Shown piece after piece: positions 54,854-63,597 of a stretch of DNA of 64,000 nt. Position numbers and translations under genes: made by a program. Within the stretch, counting starts at the first letter, position 1; every line of letters begins with the position of its first letter. Source of the stretch: JBEKIK01 sp050013075 (lineage in GTDB: Bacteria; Planctomycetota; Planctomycetia; Pirellulales; Thermoguttaceae); the NCBI GenBank assembly GCA_050013075.1, contig JBEKFZ010000005.1:1-64000 (forward strand). Direction: 5' to 3'. The notes below the pieces were generated by a model. It was not told where the DNA came from. It searched no databases and was given only the letters and a program-made list of their open reading frames with translations.

Positions 54854-56875
54854 TTATCTCCTTTTCGTTTGTTGAAACCAGCTTTCCGCACTCATCTGAG
54901 CGGGGGCCGCTAGTTTATGTATGTCTCCGGTAAGGCTGAACCCCAGCATGTTTCCCGCCACACTTGCAAGCGCCGCACCATCGAGCCAGTGGTTTGCCCC
55001 GTGCTTCTCCCACGTCCGCACCAGCCCTTTGCCCTCCACCATCTCCTGCTTAATCTGCTCCGATGCAAAATGCCGCGAGAGCTTGTTGTGCCGCTCTTTT
55101 TGCATCTTGTCGCTGCCGGGATCGTAGAGCGTGACCGCCCCAGGCTGATCCGTCGGTATGCGCAGACCGGCCTGCAACCATAATTTCCAGAGGTCGGAGT
55201 CCAAGGTGATTGCGCAGGACCGATGCTCTTTGCTCCTAGCCAAGAACCATCCGTCGCCGATTCTCCGGACCACGTTGTCGGTCCTCCGGGGCGCCCGGTA
55301 CTTCATTTTCTGCATCTGCGATTCACCCCGGCCGAGGGTCGCGTACCAGCGGGCATTCTCCGCCGGCCAGGTCCCCGATTCCTTGCAAAACGTGTGAATT
55401 ACCTGCGGGAGATAGCCGGCGTCAATAAGCACAAGGTCCGGCACACGCCTGTGCGCAGAGCCGTGCACCGGCCAGCCCCGCAAAACCTGTTCCCGAAAAT
55501 CCCGCAAGGCCGAGAGCACGGCCACTTGCTCTTGTATATCGTCGCTATAGACCTCGATTGCCCCATAATCAGGTATATGAATTCGCTTGTCGGCCCGGAA
55601 GCAGAGGCAAAGATACCACGAGGTGTACTTGCCCACGTCCACACCTATCGTCATAAACTCCGTATCGGCTGGAACTTCCATCGGTCCGATGTTCTCTTTG
55701 CGTTGCTGCACCACCTTGTAGTCGATTCTCGATGTGTCCACCGTCGGTGGCTCGTAAGGTAGGCACCAACGAAACTGCCTGAGCGCCTTCTCGGCGTTGT
55801 CCTGGTCGGCCGCGTTCTTCCCCTGCCATTCCTCCGCCGCCAACTCCGCCGCGTCGGTAAAAAGATTATGGTAAGCAGACCAACGAAAGCCGAGCGTCCT
55901 CGTGGGTGGCATTGGACCTACAATATGACCATCGTCGGTAATCTCTTGGCCTTTATGCACCAACTTAGCTTTGTGATTCGATTCGACTCGTTCATCTTCG
56001 GTTATTTCTTGGCCGCAAGCCGGACAAGACCACTTAGCCGATGCCCGGGCGTCCTCTTCCGTTTCCGATTCCTGCCAGCCTATGAGTTGTTCGCGTTCCA
56101 TGCACACAAAAGCGCGACAATGCGGACAGGGCGTCATTATCCGGCTGGCCGATCCGGTCTCGTAATAATTCCATGTGGGATTTTCCGCGGTCGTAACCGT
56201 GCATTCTTGATAAATGATACTGCGGTCCTTGTAGGCTCGCGTTCGACCTTCGAGTTGTTTCAACTTATCCGCTTCGAGTGATGTTTCGGTCGATCTGGCA
56301 AAATCATCGGTCTCTGTAACAACGAGCACCCGGGCCGTGAAGCTCGCCCGGGCCTTGTCTGAACCGCCAGCAGTCATAAAGCGGAGCGTGGCCCCATTTC
56401 TGAACCGGACCGCCATCACCTTGCCACCCTTTGATCCGCCGCCACGCAAGGGCAATAGGTATCGGTATCTTGTCTTCTCGATAACCGGCAGTATGTCCTC
56501 GTTCCATTTGTCCGAGACCAGATCCATCGTCGGCACACCACAAACAACAGTCTCCTGCATCTCGAACAAGTGATAGCATATTGGAATTGCAAAACCATTC
56601 AGACTTTTTCCGCATTGCTGTGGGCCTGTAACATTCCGCCGCCGCCAATAGTGATAGCCGGTAACTGGATCTCGCCGGTCATGTTCTTGAAGCAACAAGC
56701 GGGTGAATGGCTGCCTATCGCAATTAAATCTTCGACCTTCGTATGGCCCAGTGGGTAGTATTATCTCGCTCTCGGCGAATTCCAACATCGACCGGAGCCG
56801 CGGCGGTCGGGCCGATCGGCAGAACTTCAGGCCATCGCCATAAGCGGCGGCCAGACTATTCGTGCTTGTTGCCAT
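54854..56875 (-). CDS. Phage terminase large subunit (GpA family)
   Basis: I take the ATG at 56875 (MATSTNSLAAAYGDG); the frame reaches 56884. The ATPase domain has Walker A-like GPQQCGKSLNG (~88-98) and Walker B-type VLVVTETDDFA. A zinc ribbon-like insert has CPHC and CPAC. The nuclease half has a metal-site pattern TIGVDVGKYTSWYL and later VLIDAGYLP, and HWLDGAALASVAGNM near the end. It packages DNA into procapsids. It overlaps the small-subunit gene upstream by about 20-30 bp. Confidence 0.88.
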   Translation of the reverse strand: MATSTNSLAAAYGDGLKFCRSARPPRLRSMLEFAESEIILPTGPYEGRRFNCDRQPFTRLLLQEHDRRDPVTGYHYWRRRNVTGPQQCGKSLNGFAIPICYHLFEMQETVVCGVPTMDLVSDKWNEDILPVIEKTRYRYLLPLRGGGSKGGKVMAVRFRNGATLRFMTAGGSDKARASFTARVLVVTETDDFARSTETSLEADKLKQLEGRTRAYKDRSIIYQECTVTTAENPTWNYYETGSASRIMTPCPHCRAFVCMEREQLIGWQESETEEDARASAKWSCPACGQEITEDERVESNHKAKLVHKGQEITDDGHIVGPMPPTRTLGFRWSAYHNLFTDAAELAAEEWQGKNAADQDNAEKALRQFRWCLPYEPPTVDTSRIDYKVVQQRKENIGPMEVPADTEFMTIGVDVGKYTSWYLCLCFRADKRIHIPDYGAIEVYSDDIQEQVAVLSALRDFREQVLRGWPVHGSAHRRVPDLVLIDAGYLPQVIHTFCKESGTWPAENARWYATLGRGESQMQKMKYRAPRRTDNVVRRIGDGWFLARSKEHRSCAITLDSDLWKLWLQAGLRIPTDQPGAVTLYDPGSDKMQKERHNKLSRHFASEQIKQEMVEGKGLVRTWEKHGANHWLDGAALASVAGNMLGFSLTGDIHKLAAPAQMSAESWFQQTKRR

Positions 56876-57524
56876 TATCGTCATCTTCTATCTCGCTTTT
56901 GCCTTCTAAATCAGCATTTATATTCTGCATGAAAATCCGCTCGGCATCGACCAGTCCTTCCAGTACTATTGCCAAGGCTTCCGGTCCGCACTGTCTTTGC
57001 AGCGTGTCGAACGTCTGCCGCAACGATGCTGCCGCTATGGCCCATGCCTGCTGCGTTTCGTCGGATCTTCTCCAAAGTCCCTTCTCCCGTTCAAACGCAA
57101 ATTCTTCTCTCTTGGCCTTTATCAACCTCAATCTTTCCAATGAAGCCGTAGGCGGGCCGCCAAGCAAACCCTCGGCCTGATCCTTGAGAATCTTGCTTCC
57201 ATGTTGAGCCAAAAAGTCGTGAAACCATTTTATAACCTCGAATAAATTGACTATCTTTTCAGAACATGGAATTCCGTACAATGCTTTCTGGCCGTTGAGT
57301 ATCTTAGCCTGCCGGCCGGAAAGTCGAATGTAATGCTTCTGCGGAACCGTCTTGTAGTATTCGATTCGCAGGCGTTCTTCCCGGTCGCGGTCTGCCCGTT
57401 TGATAGCGGCCTGCTGTTGGGGGGTCGGCAGTTTCCCTTCTGCCTTTCGCTTTTGGGCTTCTCGGATGAGTTGGATGTCGAGGGCCGCCGAGGCTGATAG
57501 GGAAGCATCATTAGAATACGCCAT
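56856..57524 (-). CDS. Phage terminase small subunit-like protein
   Basis: ATG at 57524 (MAYSNDASL); a TTG at 57530 is possible. A helical N-terminus (EAQKRKAEGKLPTPQQQAAIKRADRDREERL) precedes a helix-turn-helix region (YIRLSGRQAKILNGQKALYGIPCSEKIVNLFEVIKWFHDFLAQ) that would bind packaging DNA, then a coiled C-terminal part. Assignment relies on position directly before the large subunit plus the HTH. ~222 residues. Confidence 0.7.
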   Translation of the reverse strand: MAYSNDASLSASAALDIQLIREAQKRKAEGKLPTPQQQAAIKRADRDREERLRIEYYKTVPQKHYIRLSGRQAKILNGQKALYGIPCSEKIVNLFEVIKWFHDFLAQHGSKILKDQAEGLLGGPPTASLERLRLIKAKREEFAFEREKGLWRRSDETQQAWAIAAASLRQTFDTLQRQCGPEALAIVLEGLVDAERIFMQNINADLEGKSEIEDDDNGNKHE

Positions 57525-57608
57525 ATACAAGGCATCTTGCTTGTTTATAAAGGCGCAGCTCCCAAGAATGATGATAAATCATCGGGAAAAGACTGTCAAG
57601 TGTTTAAT

Positions 57609-58469
57609 TTAGCAGTTTGCATGTTGCCACTGGTTCTTTTGTGTTTTGTGCGGATGAACTTTGATGGTTTCACCGGGTTCTATCCACTTTAAACATTTGC
57701 GACAGAGAACTTTGTACTGAGCCCGCGTCGTACCCTTGCCGTTTTTGCCGTTTGCTTTGTGGTCGTCGTCGTCGCGGATCATCGGCACGCCGAACCGTTC
57801 GGGTAGATCGGTATTGCTTCGGGCGTATGGTGCTATCTGCTGCAATGCCAGGCCGATCGACCAGGCGTTATCACAGGCTTCAAACCGGCCGAGCCCTTTC
57901 GGTATCGCTTTCAAGGCCCTGCCGGTCTCCAACTTCCAAACTCTTTTCACGAGCCGCCCCATGGCATTTCGGAAACCTTTGCCCGATCCATCAAACTCGT
58001 ACACTTCGCACCGGCGAATAAAGCGGTCCGACAGATTGTGCAAATTGTTGGTAGTGAAGATCACCACCGTTTTTTGTGAAAGGTGTTCCAAACCATCGAG
58101 CCACATGATTTCGGCATTCTCGGTCATGCGGTCAGCCTCGTTGATTATTGCAACCTTCCAGCCGGAACCGCCGAGAGGCTTTAGGCGTAGCGAATGCAAC
58201 AAATCTTCGACTGCCCGGCCGTCTTGGGTGCCAGACGCTATCTCGCTGACTCCTCCCCAATCTGGATCACAGCCCAACTCCGCAGCGATGGTCCAGGCCG
58301 CGGCCGTTTTACCGACGCCACTTGGGCCGGCGAAGATAAACACGGCCGAGCTGGGCACCTTGAGAAATGATCGCAAGGACCTGACAACTTTCGGCTGGCC
58401 AACCAGTCCCGACAGGCGAGAGGGTTGATATTTTCCAGTCAATCCGACCCCATTCGAAAAGGCAATCAT
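57609..58469 (-). CDS. Clamp-loader-type AAA+ ATPase
   Basis: I start at 58469 (MIAFSNGVGLTGKYQPSRLS); the 4-bp overlap with the upstream stop supports this. AAA+ features: Walker A AGPSGVGKTAAAWTIAAELG, Walker B VAIINEADRMT, sensor 1 IFTTNNLHNLSDRFIRRCEVYEF. The opening Y.P..LSGLVGQPKVVRSLRSFL is typical of replication-factor-C/DnaX-like small subunits. A zinc-ribbon-like end has CRKCLKWIEPGETIKVHPHKTQKNQWQHANC (in pieces). Likely loads a sliding clamp for phage or plasmid replication. Confidence 0.82.
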   Translation of the reverse strand: MIAFSNGVGLTGKYQPSRLSGLVGQPKVVRSLRSFLKVPSSAVFIFAGPSGVGKTAAAWTIAAELGCDPDWGGVSEIASGTQDGRAVEDLLHSLRLKPLGGSGWKVAIINEADRMTENAEIMWLDGLEHLSQKTVVIFTTNNLHNLSDRFIRRCEVYEFDGSGKGFRNAMGRLVKRVWKLETGRALKAIPKGLGRFEACDNAWSIGLALQQIAPYARSNTDLPERFGVPMIRDDDDHKANGKNGKGTTRAQYKVLCRKCLKWIEPGETIKVHPHKTQKNQWQHANC

Positions 58470-59368
58470 GGCTTTACTCCTATTTGTGGCGTGTCCTGGG
58501 GGCCGTTTATAGGCTCCGTGTGCTCTCCGGCCAGCTCCGGTGTTCCGATATGCCCCTGATCGGCCGGCGTAATTGTGGTGCTTCCGGTGTCTTTTGGGGC
58601 CAAATCCCGGATTTCGGCCGGTATATTGGCGCGTTTTCCGCTCCACGAGCCTCCGCCCCACCAGAAGCCGGCAGCTTTAAGGGCGTTCAGGACTTCCCGG
58701 GCCGGCTTTTCGGCGAAGGTGATCGAAACGTATTCGCCTTCCCCCTCGACCAAAATGCCGGCCGGCGTATCGGCCGCGACTGCTGATCGGGCCTGCCGCC
58801 GCTCGATTTCCTCTATCCGCTGCTTCATGCGCCGGATATTCGCGTTGTTGTTTGTGGTGGCATAGCTCGGAAAACCATACCTCCCCATAAAATCCGGCGT
58901 GAATAGCTTGGTGACTTGACCTTCCTTGAGACCGAGAGCCAGCAATTCAACCACCTTCTCAGGCGTCGATTCGTTTTTCGGTTTCCGCCGAACTATCGCA
59001 TTGACGGCCCTCATAACCTCTTGGAGTTTTTCGGCATCGGCGATTTTCGCGGTGAGTTGTTCGACGGCATCGACATCATCCGAGAAAACGCTTCGAGTAA
59101 GTTGATGCTCAAGTCCGCCCGCTTTGCTGATATGATGCGCGGCCATGTCTTGCGATTCGCAGCCGCGCCTCATGGCGTTGTCGTGTTTATCCAAGGCTCG
59201 CTGGTGATGACGTTCGCTATGGTGGCCAACCAAGATCGGTTGACCGAAAGGAATACCGGCGACTGCGTTGTCGGCCGCTTTGAATGCCGCGGCGGCCTTG
59301 GCTTTGCGGGTCTGTGCCCACTCTCGGCGTTTATCCAATTTTTGTTCTAGTCTTTCGCGTCTTGTCAT
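58466..59368 (-). CDS. DUF3560-like protein
   Basis: I start at 59368 (MTRRERLEQKLDKRREWAQTRKAKAAAAF). The segment GQPILVGHHSERHHQRALDKHDNAMRR is the signature of DUF3560, common on plasmids, ICEs and phages. A later domain (VEGEGEYVSITFAEKPAREVLNALKAAGFWWGGGSWSGKRANIPAEI in parts) resembles a small alpha/beta repeat. About 300 residues. The stop overlaps the clamp-loader start by 4 bp. Function unknown. Confidence 0.75.
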   Translation of the reverse strand: MTRRERLEQKLDKRREWAQTRKAKAAAAFKAADNAVAGIPFGQPILVGHHSERHHQRALDKHDNAMRRGCESQDMAAHHISKAGGLEHQLTRSVFSDDVDAVEQLTAKIADAEKLQEVMRAVNAIVRRKPKNESTPEKVVELLALGLKEGQVTKLFTPDFMGRYGFPSYATTNNNANIRRMKQRIEEIERRQARSAVAADTPAGILVEGEGEYVSITFAEKPAREVLNALKAAGFWWGGGSWSGKRANIPAEIRDLAPKDTGSTTITPADQGHIGTPELAGEHTEPINGPQDTPQIGVKP

Positions 59369-59381
59369 GGCTTTGCTCCTT

Positions 59382-59696
59382 TCAATACTCGTCGGGCAGG
59401 AGGATTGTGGTCGCCGCCCGGTGGCCATCGTCGCCGGTCGCTTCGGTGATGATCCAAATCTTCTCACCGAGCAAGGTCTTGTAAGAGGACATGATTCGGC
59501 TGCCATCTACCAAAGCCTCGTCGTTCATTTCTTTGTCGCCTTCCGACAGGTCGCCCCAATCGCCGAAGAAGTGCTTTTGCAAGAAGAACACCGGATCTTG
59601 TCCAGCCCGCTCCATTGCATTTAATGCGCCCGGGGTGGAAACTATCCGGCCCGGCTCGAACTTAATTCCAGTTTTGTGTTTTGTTCTCGTACTCAT
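59382..59696 (-). CDS. Conserved small mobile-element protein
   Basis: 104 residues from the ATG at 59696. The pattern FGDWGDLSEGDKEMNDEAL...GSRIMSSYKTLLGEKIWIITEATG...TTILLPDEY is shared, as I remember, with short proteins on many ICEs and plasmids. It sits 13 bp before the DUF3560 start on the same strand. No function known. Confidence 0.75.
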   Translation of the reverse strand: MSTRTKHKTGIKFEPGRIVSTPGALNAMERAGQDPVFFLQKHFFGDWGDLSEGDKEMNDEALVDGSRIMSSYKTLLGEKIWIITEATGDDGHRAATTILLPDEY

Positions 59697-59725
59697 GGGA
59701 TTGCTCCTTGTTTTGCCCGCTTGGT

Positions 59726-60358
59726 TTAAAATAGTTTTTTCACGCCGCGTTCTTTGGTGCCAGAACCGCTGTCCTGACCCTTTTCTTTCTTTCCCTTGGC
59801 CCCTGCTTCTCGTGTTTCGCGTAGCTTCCAGAGCCGATACGCTTCGTCTTCGTAAGCGTCTTTCTTTGCCGGCGCCGGTGAGAGTATCGCCGAGACTTCG
59901 CGGAAGTAGTCGATGCCGCGTCCCTTGGCCTTGCCCTTGATCGTGTGCTGATCGTGGACCCAATCCGGTATGGTCGGCACATAATCTTCGAGTTGAGAGC
60001 GGAGCCCGATCGACGCCCCAAAATGCACGCCCTCGCGTGATTTATTGGCCCGGCATATCGCACAGATTGCCGTGCCAACTATCAGCCTCCAATCGCCCGG
60101 CTTGGCTTGATCGTAAACTTCTTTGGCCTGCTCGCAGCAGGTCCGCACCAGCGTAATTACTTCCGGCGCCGCGAGGCCCATATCTTCGTGGGAAATAATT
60201 TGCAGCCGGTTTGTGACCCAACTGGCGAATGACTTGGACGTGTGGCCGAGTTCGACCGCGATTTCCATCGCTTCGCGTTCTTGCCCCCTTCGGCAGAACT
60301 TCTGCATCGCCGAGATGCAAGCATGGGCTTCCAGATTGTGAATTGTTCTTGGGAACAT
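59726..60358 (-). CDS. RarA/MgsA C-terminal-domain-like protein
   Basis: 210 residues. HACISAMQKFCRRGQEREAMEIAVELGHTS...SWVTNRLQIISHEDMGLAAPEVITLV resembles the helical C-terminal part of RarA (MgsA), the replication-fork AAA+ protein, but no ATPase domain is attached. The C-terminus is Lys/Glu rich and disordered. The separate clamp-loader ATPase in the operon may supply the motor. Inference rests on this resemblance; an unrelated helical protein remains possible. Confidence 0.6.
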   Translation of the reverse strand: MFPRTIHNLEAHACISAMQKFCRRGQEREAMEIAVELGHTSKSFASWVTNRLQIISHEDMGLAAPEVITLVRTCCEQAKEVYDQAKPGDWRLIVGTAICAICRANKSREGVHFGASIGLRSQLEDYVPTIPDWVHDQHTIKGKAKGRGIDYFREVSAILSPAPAKKDAYEDEAYRLWKLRETREAGAKGKKEKGQDSGSGTKERGVKKLF

Positions 60359-60364
60359 TGAACA

Positions 60365-61231
60365 TCACTCCTTTTTGTTATTGGTGGTTATTGAGTTAAT
60401 GGTATTTTTAATGAGTTCCACGGCGTCTTCGTAATTCCAGACGCCCGCGATTAGTATCCGCTTTGCATCCCGGCTAACTTCGTCCAGGTCGTTGTTATTT
60501 GGCAACTGTGCGTGTCCAAGACCGGAGTCGATATAATGACTGCCCGCACAACAGGCTCGGAAAAACACCGTTCGGAAACACCAGCCGGACACCGCCGATA
60601 TTAAGGTAGACGTGTCCAGCACGTCGCTCGGCCGCTTCAGGCAAACGGCGTGCATCGCGTCGATGTCATATTTCCTATCGTTTTTCGACCAAACTCCAAC
60701 CGTCTTGTCGATCAGCCACAGTTCCACGCGGTAGCCGGCTTCTTCGAGTATTTTCGTGAGGGCAACCGCAGCCGCCCCACGCCAGAGAATGTCCTGGTGA
60801 TTGACGTGGCAATTCGCCGCCACATCGACCATGATGGTGATTGTTGCCGGGCCTTTGGTATTCGCTCGGCGGGTGTATCGCCAAAACGCCTGGCCGGACC
60901 GGAGCCGATCGTAATCCAACTCGTCGCCGTCATCCTCGGCGAATCGCATTTTCCGCTTGCGGCTGACCGGCTTCGGAAGTTCGGTCCCACCGAAATCGGT
61001 AAGCATCTTTTCCAGCACTTCGATTCCTTCCGGCCAAGCTTCCCGGGTGGCCTTGTAGACTTCAGCCCAATCCGAAAAACGCCGGCCGGTGAAACTTTCC
61101 CTTTGGGTGCAATCGTGATCTTCTACCCTCGATTGATTAACGATGGAAACGTAATTGACGATCTCGTCCATCGAATCGAAAACGCGGTACTCAATTTTGC
61201 GGCCGTCATTTTTGTTTTCGGAATAACGCAT
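60365..61231 (-). CDS. vWA-like / CobT-type protein
   Basis: 288 residues. The central TITIMVDVAANCHVNHQDILWRGAAAVALTKILEEAGYRVELWLID has the strand-helix order of a von Willebrand A domain with a weak MIDAS (DxAxN instead of DxSxS). It is preceded by a linker rich in charged residues. Located 2 bp after a MoxR-type ATPase gene, so it is probably its partner, as vWA proteins usually are (CobS/CobT-like pair in phages). Role unknown, perhaps remodelling or chelation. Confidence 0.65.
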   Translation of the reverse strand: MRYSENKNDGRKIEYRVFDSMDEIVNYVSIVNQSRVEDHDCTQRESFTGRRFSDWAEVYKATREAWPEGIEVLEKMLTDFGGTELPKPVSRKRKMRFAEDDGDELDYDRLRSGQAFWRYTRRANTKGPATITIMVDVAANCHVNHQDILWRGAAAVALTKILEEAGYRVELWLIDKTVGVWSKNDRKYDIDAMHAVCLKRPSDVLDTSTLISAVSGWCFRTVFFRACCAGSHYIDSGLGHAQLPNNNDLDEVSRDAKRILIAGVWNYEDAVELIKNTINSITTNNKKE

Positions 61232-61233
61232 GA

Positions 61234-62229
61234 TTAGTACCCTTTCACCTTTCGGACTTCATCGGCTCGCCAACCCGCGAACAGTTTGGCGTCCACGTAC
61301 TCGTGATCCTTCCCCCGCTGGACTGCCCTGTAAGCCGCTCCGATGAAACGGGTGGAAACAATCCGCTCCAACCGATTCTCGGTGATCCGCTCGCGGTAGC
61401 TCCAAAGACGTTTTAATAGTTGGGTATCCGGGCACAACTTTTGTTCGAGGCCCCGGTCGTAATCCATCGGCACCGTGCCCATCCGGAAACGGTCGAGGGT
61501 GGACTCGTCCAGCTCGTTCCGGCCGACATACTGCCGGTCGGCACCCTTGCCGTAGGTGTTCGCCGCGGCAATGCAAACAAAATCCGGGTGACGTTTTGCA
61601 ATCGGATTGTCATGCCGGGATGGAACGGAAAGCTCGCCATTCGCCAAGGCGGAATTGACTACGAGCAGCACGTTCGAGTCGGCGGCATCGAGTTCATCGA
61701 ACAGGAAAACTCCGCCGTTCTCGTAGCAATCGAGAAATCCGGTCCCAAGGTAAATAAACTGGCCGTTCTCGCCGGCCGGAACCATGCGGCCGAGTAATTG
61801 CGATTCGCTCATGCCAGCCGAGCAAGAGATGAAACGGAATTTCAGGCCGAGTGCATCGGCAATCTGATGTGCAAGGTGAGACTTGCCACAGCCGGCCGGT
61901 CCGGGGAGGAAAACGTGCTCCCGAGCGACGGCCAACTCCAAGACTTCATCGAATGCCGGATGAACGGCGCCGTTGATTTGCACCGGCGGCTTGTCCGAGA
62001 TCCGGACCTCGACCACCTTGACCGCCGCGGCCGCGGCCTCGTTCACCCTGTCCCGGAGGTTATAAACCACCGCCGACAGATTCATAATTGCCGAGCGGGC
62101 GGTGTCGTCCATGGACTGCCCATCTTTAACACCCCCGGTTTCGAGGATGTCCACCCGTTCCGCGACATGGCGGATGGCCGAAGCCAGCGGGCCTTTGCGT
62201 TTTCCGAGCTTTTGGTCTATAATAGACAT
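61234..62229 (-). CDS. MoxR/CobS-type AAA+ ATPase
   Basis: I start at 62229 (MSIIDQKLGKRKG); the open frame goes to 62535 but without protein-like sequence. Walker A is LPGPAGCGKSHLAHQIADAL, Walker B GGVFLFDELDAADSNV, sensor region VCIAAANTYGKGADRQYVGRNELDESTLDRF. This is the helix-2-insert class of AAA+ ATPases (MoxR, CobS, NorQ). It probably works with the vWA-like product 2 bp downstream. It is the first gene of the tight run down to the terminase. Confidence 0.85.
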   Translation of the reverse strand: MSIIDQKLGKRKGPLASAIRHVAERVDILETGGVKDGQSMDDTARSAIMNLSAVVYNLRDRVNEAAAAAVKVVEVRISDKPPVQINGAVHPAFDEVLELAVAREHVFLPGPAGCGKSHLAHQIADALGLKFRFISCSAGMSESQLLGRMVPAGENGQFIYLGTGFLDCYENGGVFLFDELDAADSNVLLVVNSALANGELSVPSRHDNPIAKRHPDFVCIAAANTYGKGADRQYVGRNELDESTLDRFRMGTVPMDYDRGLEQKLCPDTQLLKRLWSYRERITENRLERIVSTRFIGAAYRAVQRGKDHEYVDAKLFAGWRADEVRKVKGY

Positions 62230-62938
62230 TGAGAAGGGTCCTTTCATTAAGGATCTGGCCGGCCTGCGGGTGCAACCGTGTGCCGGCCGTTTTTGTTTCA
62301 GGGGTTGTGTTTGTTTCGTTCCATACCAGTATTCTAGTAGGGTATCGGCCCCTGTAAAGAGTGGCATGGACAATAAGCCACTATTTTTTACAAATAGTTG
62401 TAAGTTATTGGCGGATATTCTTTTAGAAACAGGGAAAAAACGAAAAAAAACGAAAATAATTTGCCAAAATTTTACCCCCTCGACTTGGACGGTTGGTATT
62501 TCGGGAATCGACTCCACGCAAGAGGGGGTGATCAAATCGTAAGCCCGTGATAAGTAAGCAGTTAAGTTCTATTTGACTCTATACGACATCTATAATTGGT
62601 ATGGGGGGCGGTCCATGCCGTTCAAAACCGGCCCATGACGGCCCGGGGAGATCCCGGGGAAATCCGGAGAACGTTCTTTGGTGCCAGAAATCGCTGGCCG
62701 GGGAGATCCGGAGGCGGCCGGCGCGCGGCCCGGAGGCCCGGGGAAGGCCCGAAGCCGGCAAAGGATGTCCTGGGTGGCCGAAATGGCTTCCAGGGCTAAC
62801 CCGGGGACCAGGCCGGCCGGTGAGGCTTTGGCGGCATGGGACTAGAGACACTAGAGGGACTATTTAGGCTTGCTGGCGGCCGGCGGCGCCGTCGACCAGC
62901 CCGTCGACCTGGCCCGTCGACATGTTCGTCGACGTCCA
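62230..62938. other. Control region with iterated GTCGAC sites and a repeated 18-mer
   Basis: Four GTCGAC hexamers at 62891, 62903, 62916 and 62928, i.e. every 12-13 bp, resemble operator or iteron arrays. An 18-bp stretch CGTTCTTTGGTGCCAGAA at about 62670 also occurs at about 59746, in the end of the RarA-C-like gene. A very G/C-rich tract fills 62600-62830. No trusted gene. The promoter of the ATPase-to-terminase operon should lie here. Confidence 0.5.
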
Positions 62939-63595
62939 CTAAATGTAGTCGAACTCGTCGCACAGTTCGCGTTCTGCTTCCAGTATTCGGTGCCGTAGGC
63001 CGTTTGGGATCTGCGCGTTATCTTTCAACGGCCCACTAGCACCGACTCTTTGCGGGGAGACAGCTTTTATTTTGGCTTCATCAATTTCCAGCCGTGCTAA
63101 TTCCTTGAGAAATTTTATAAAGTCCGCTTCTAATGTCTCGAACTTGCCGATGAAGTCAACCTTGAATTTGGAAGGTCTCCATAGCCCGGGGGCCTTTTGA
63201 TAGTAGCCCAACATCGACAATGTAATTTGCGTGATTAAGCCCGGGTGAATGAGCAGATACTTGACGACAAATTCCTCGTAATCTTTGCTCCAACACTCCG
63301 CAAACCAATGTCCTGCTGCGGCCGGTTCAGAATCGATCTTGTCATTAAAATTGGTGAGCATTGCCCATGACCACAAGCTCGCCAACCGTGTTACTGGATG
63401 ACGCACTATTGCAAATGCCGGCCGGCTGTAGCGGAGTTCATAGGGCACGCGGAAGATACCATCATGCTCGTGAAATGAGTATGGTTCGGCATTCTCCTTG
63501 CCGGCGATTCCCAACGCTTCCAGCGATCGGCGAATCCATGTGCCGCCGGTCTTGGGAATATGCACGAAAATAAATTTGTCAGTAATCAAGGCCAT
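62939..63595 (-). CDS. Sulfotransferase-family protein
   Basis: I start at 63595 (MALITDKFIFVHIPKTGGTW). FVHIPKTGGTWIRRSL is the PAPS 5'-phosphosulfate-binding loop; FAIVRHPVTRLASLWSW gives the 3'-phosphate-binding motif (RHP...R..S). About 218 residues, normal for small bacterial sulfotransferases. It lies in the phage-like operon on the same strand, 2 bp after the upstream gene. Acceptor unknown; a lipid, sugar or modified-DNA acceptor cannot be told apart here. Confidence 0.82.
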   Translation of the reverse strand: MALITDKFIFVHIPKTGGTWIRRSLEALGIAGKENAEPYSFHEHDGIFRVPYELRYSRPAFAIVRHPVTRLASLWSWAMLTNFNDKIDSEPAAAGHWFAECWSKDYEEFVVKYLLIHPGLITQITLSMLGYYQKAPGLWRPSKFKVDFIGKFETLEADFIKFLKELARLEIDEAKIKAVSPQRVGASGPLKDNAQIPNGLRHRILEAERELCDEFDYI

Positions 63596-63597
63596 TA

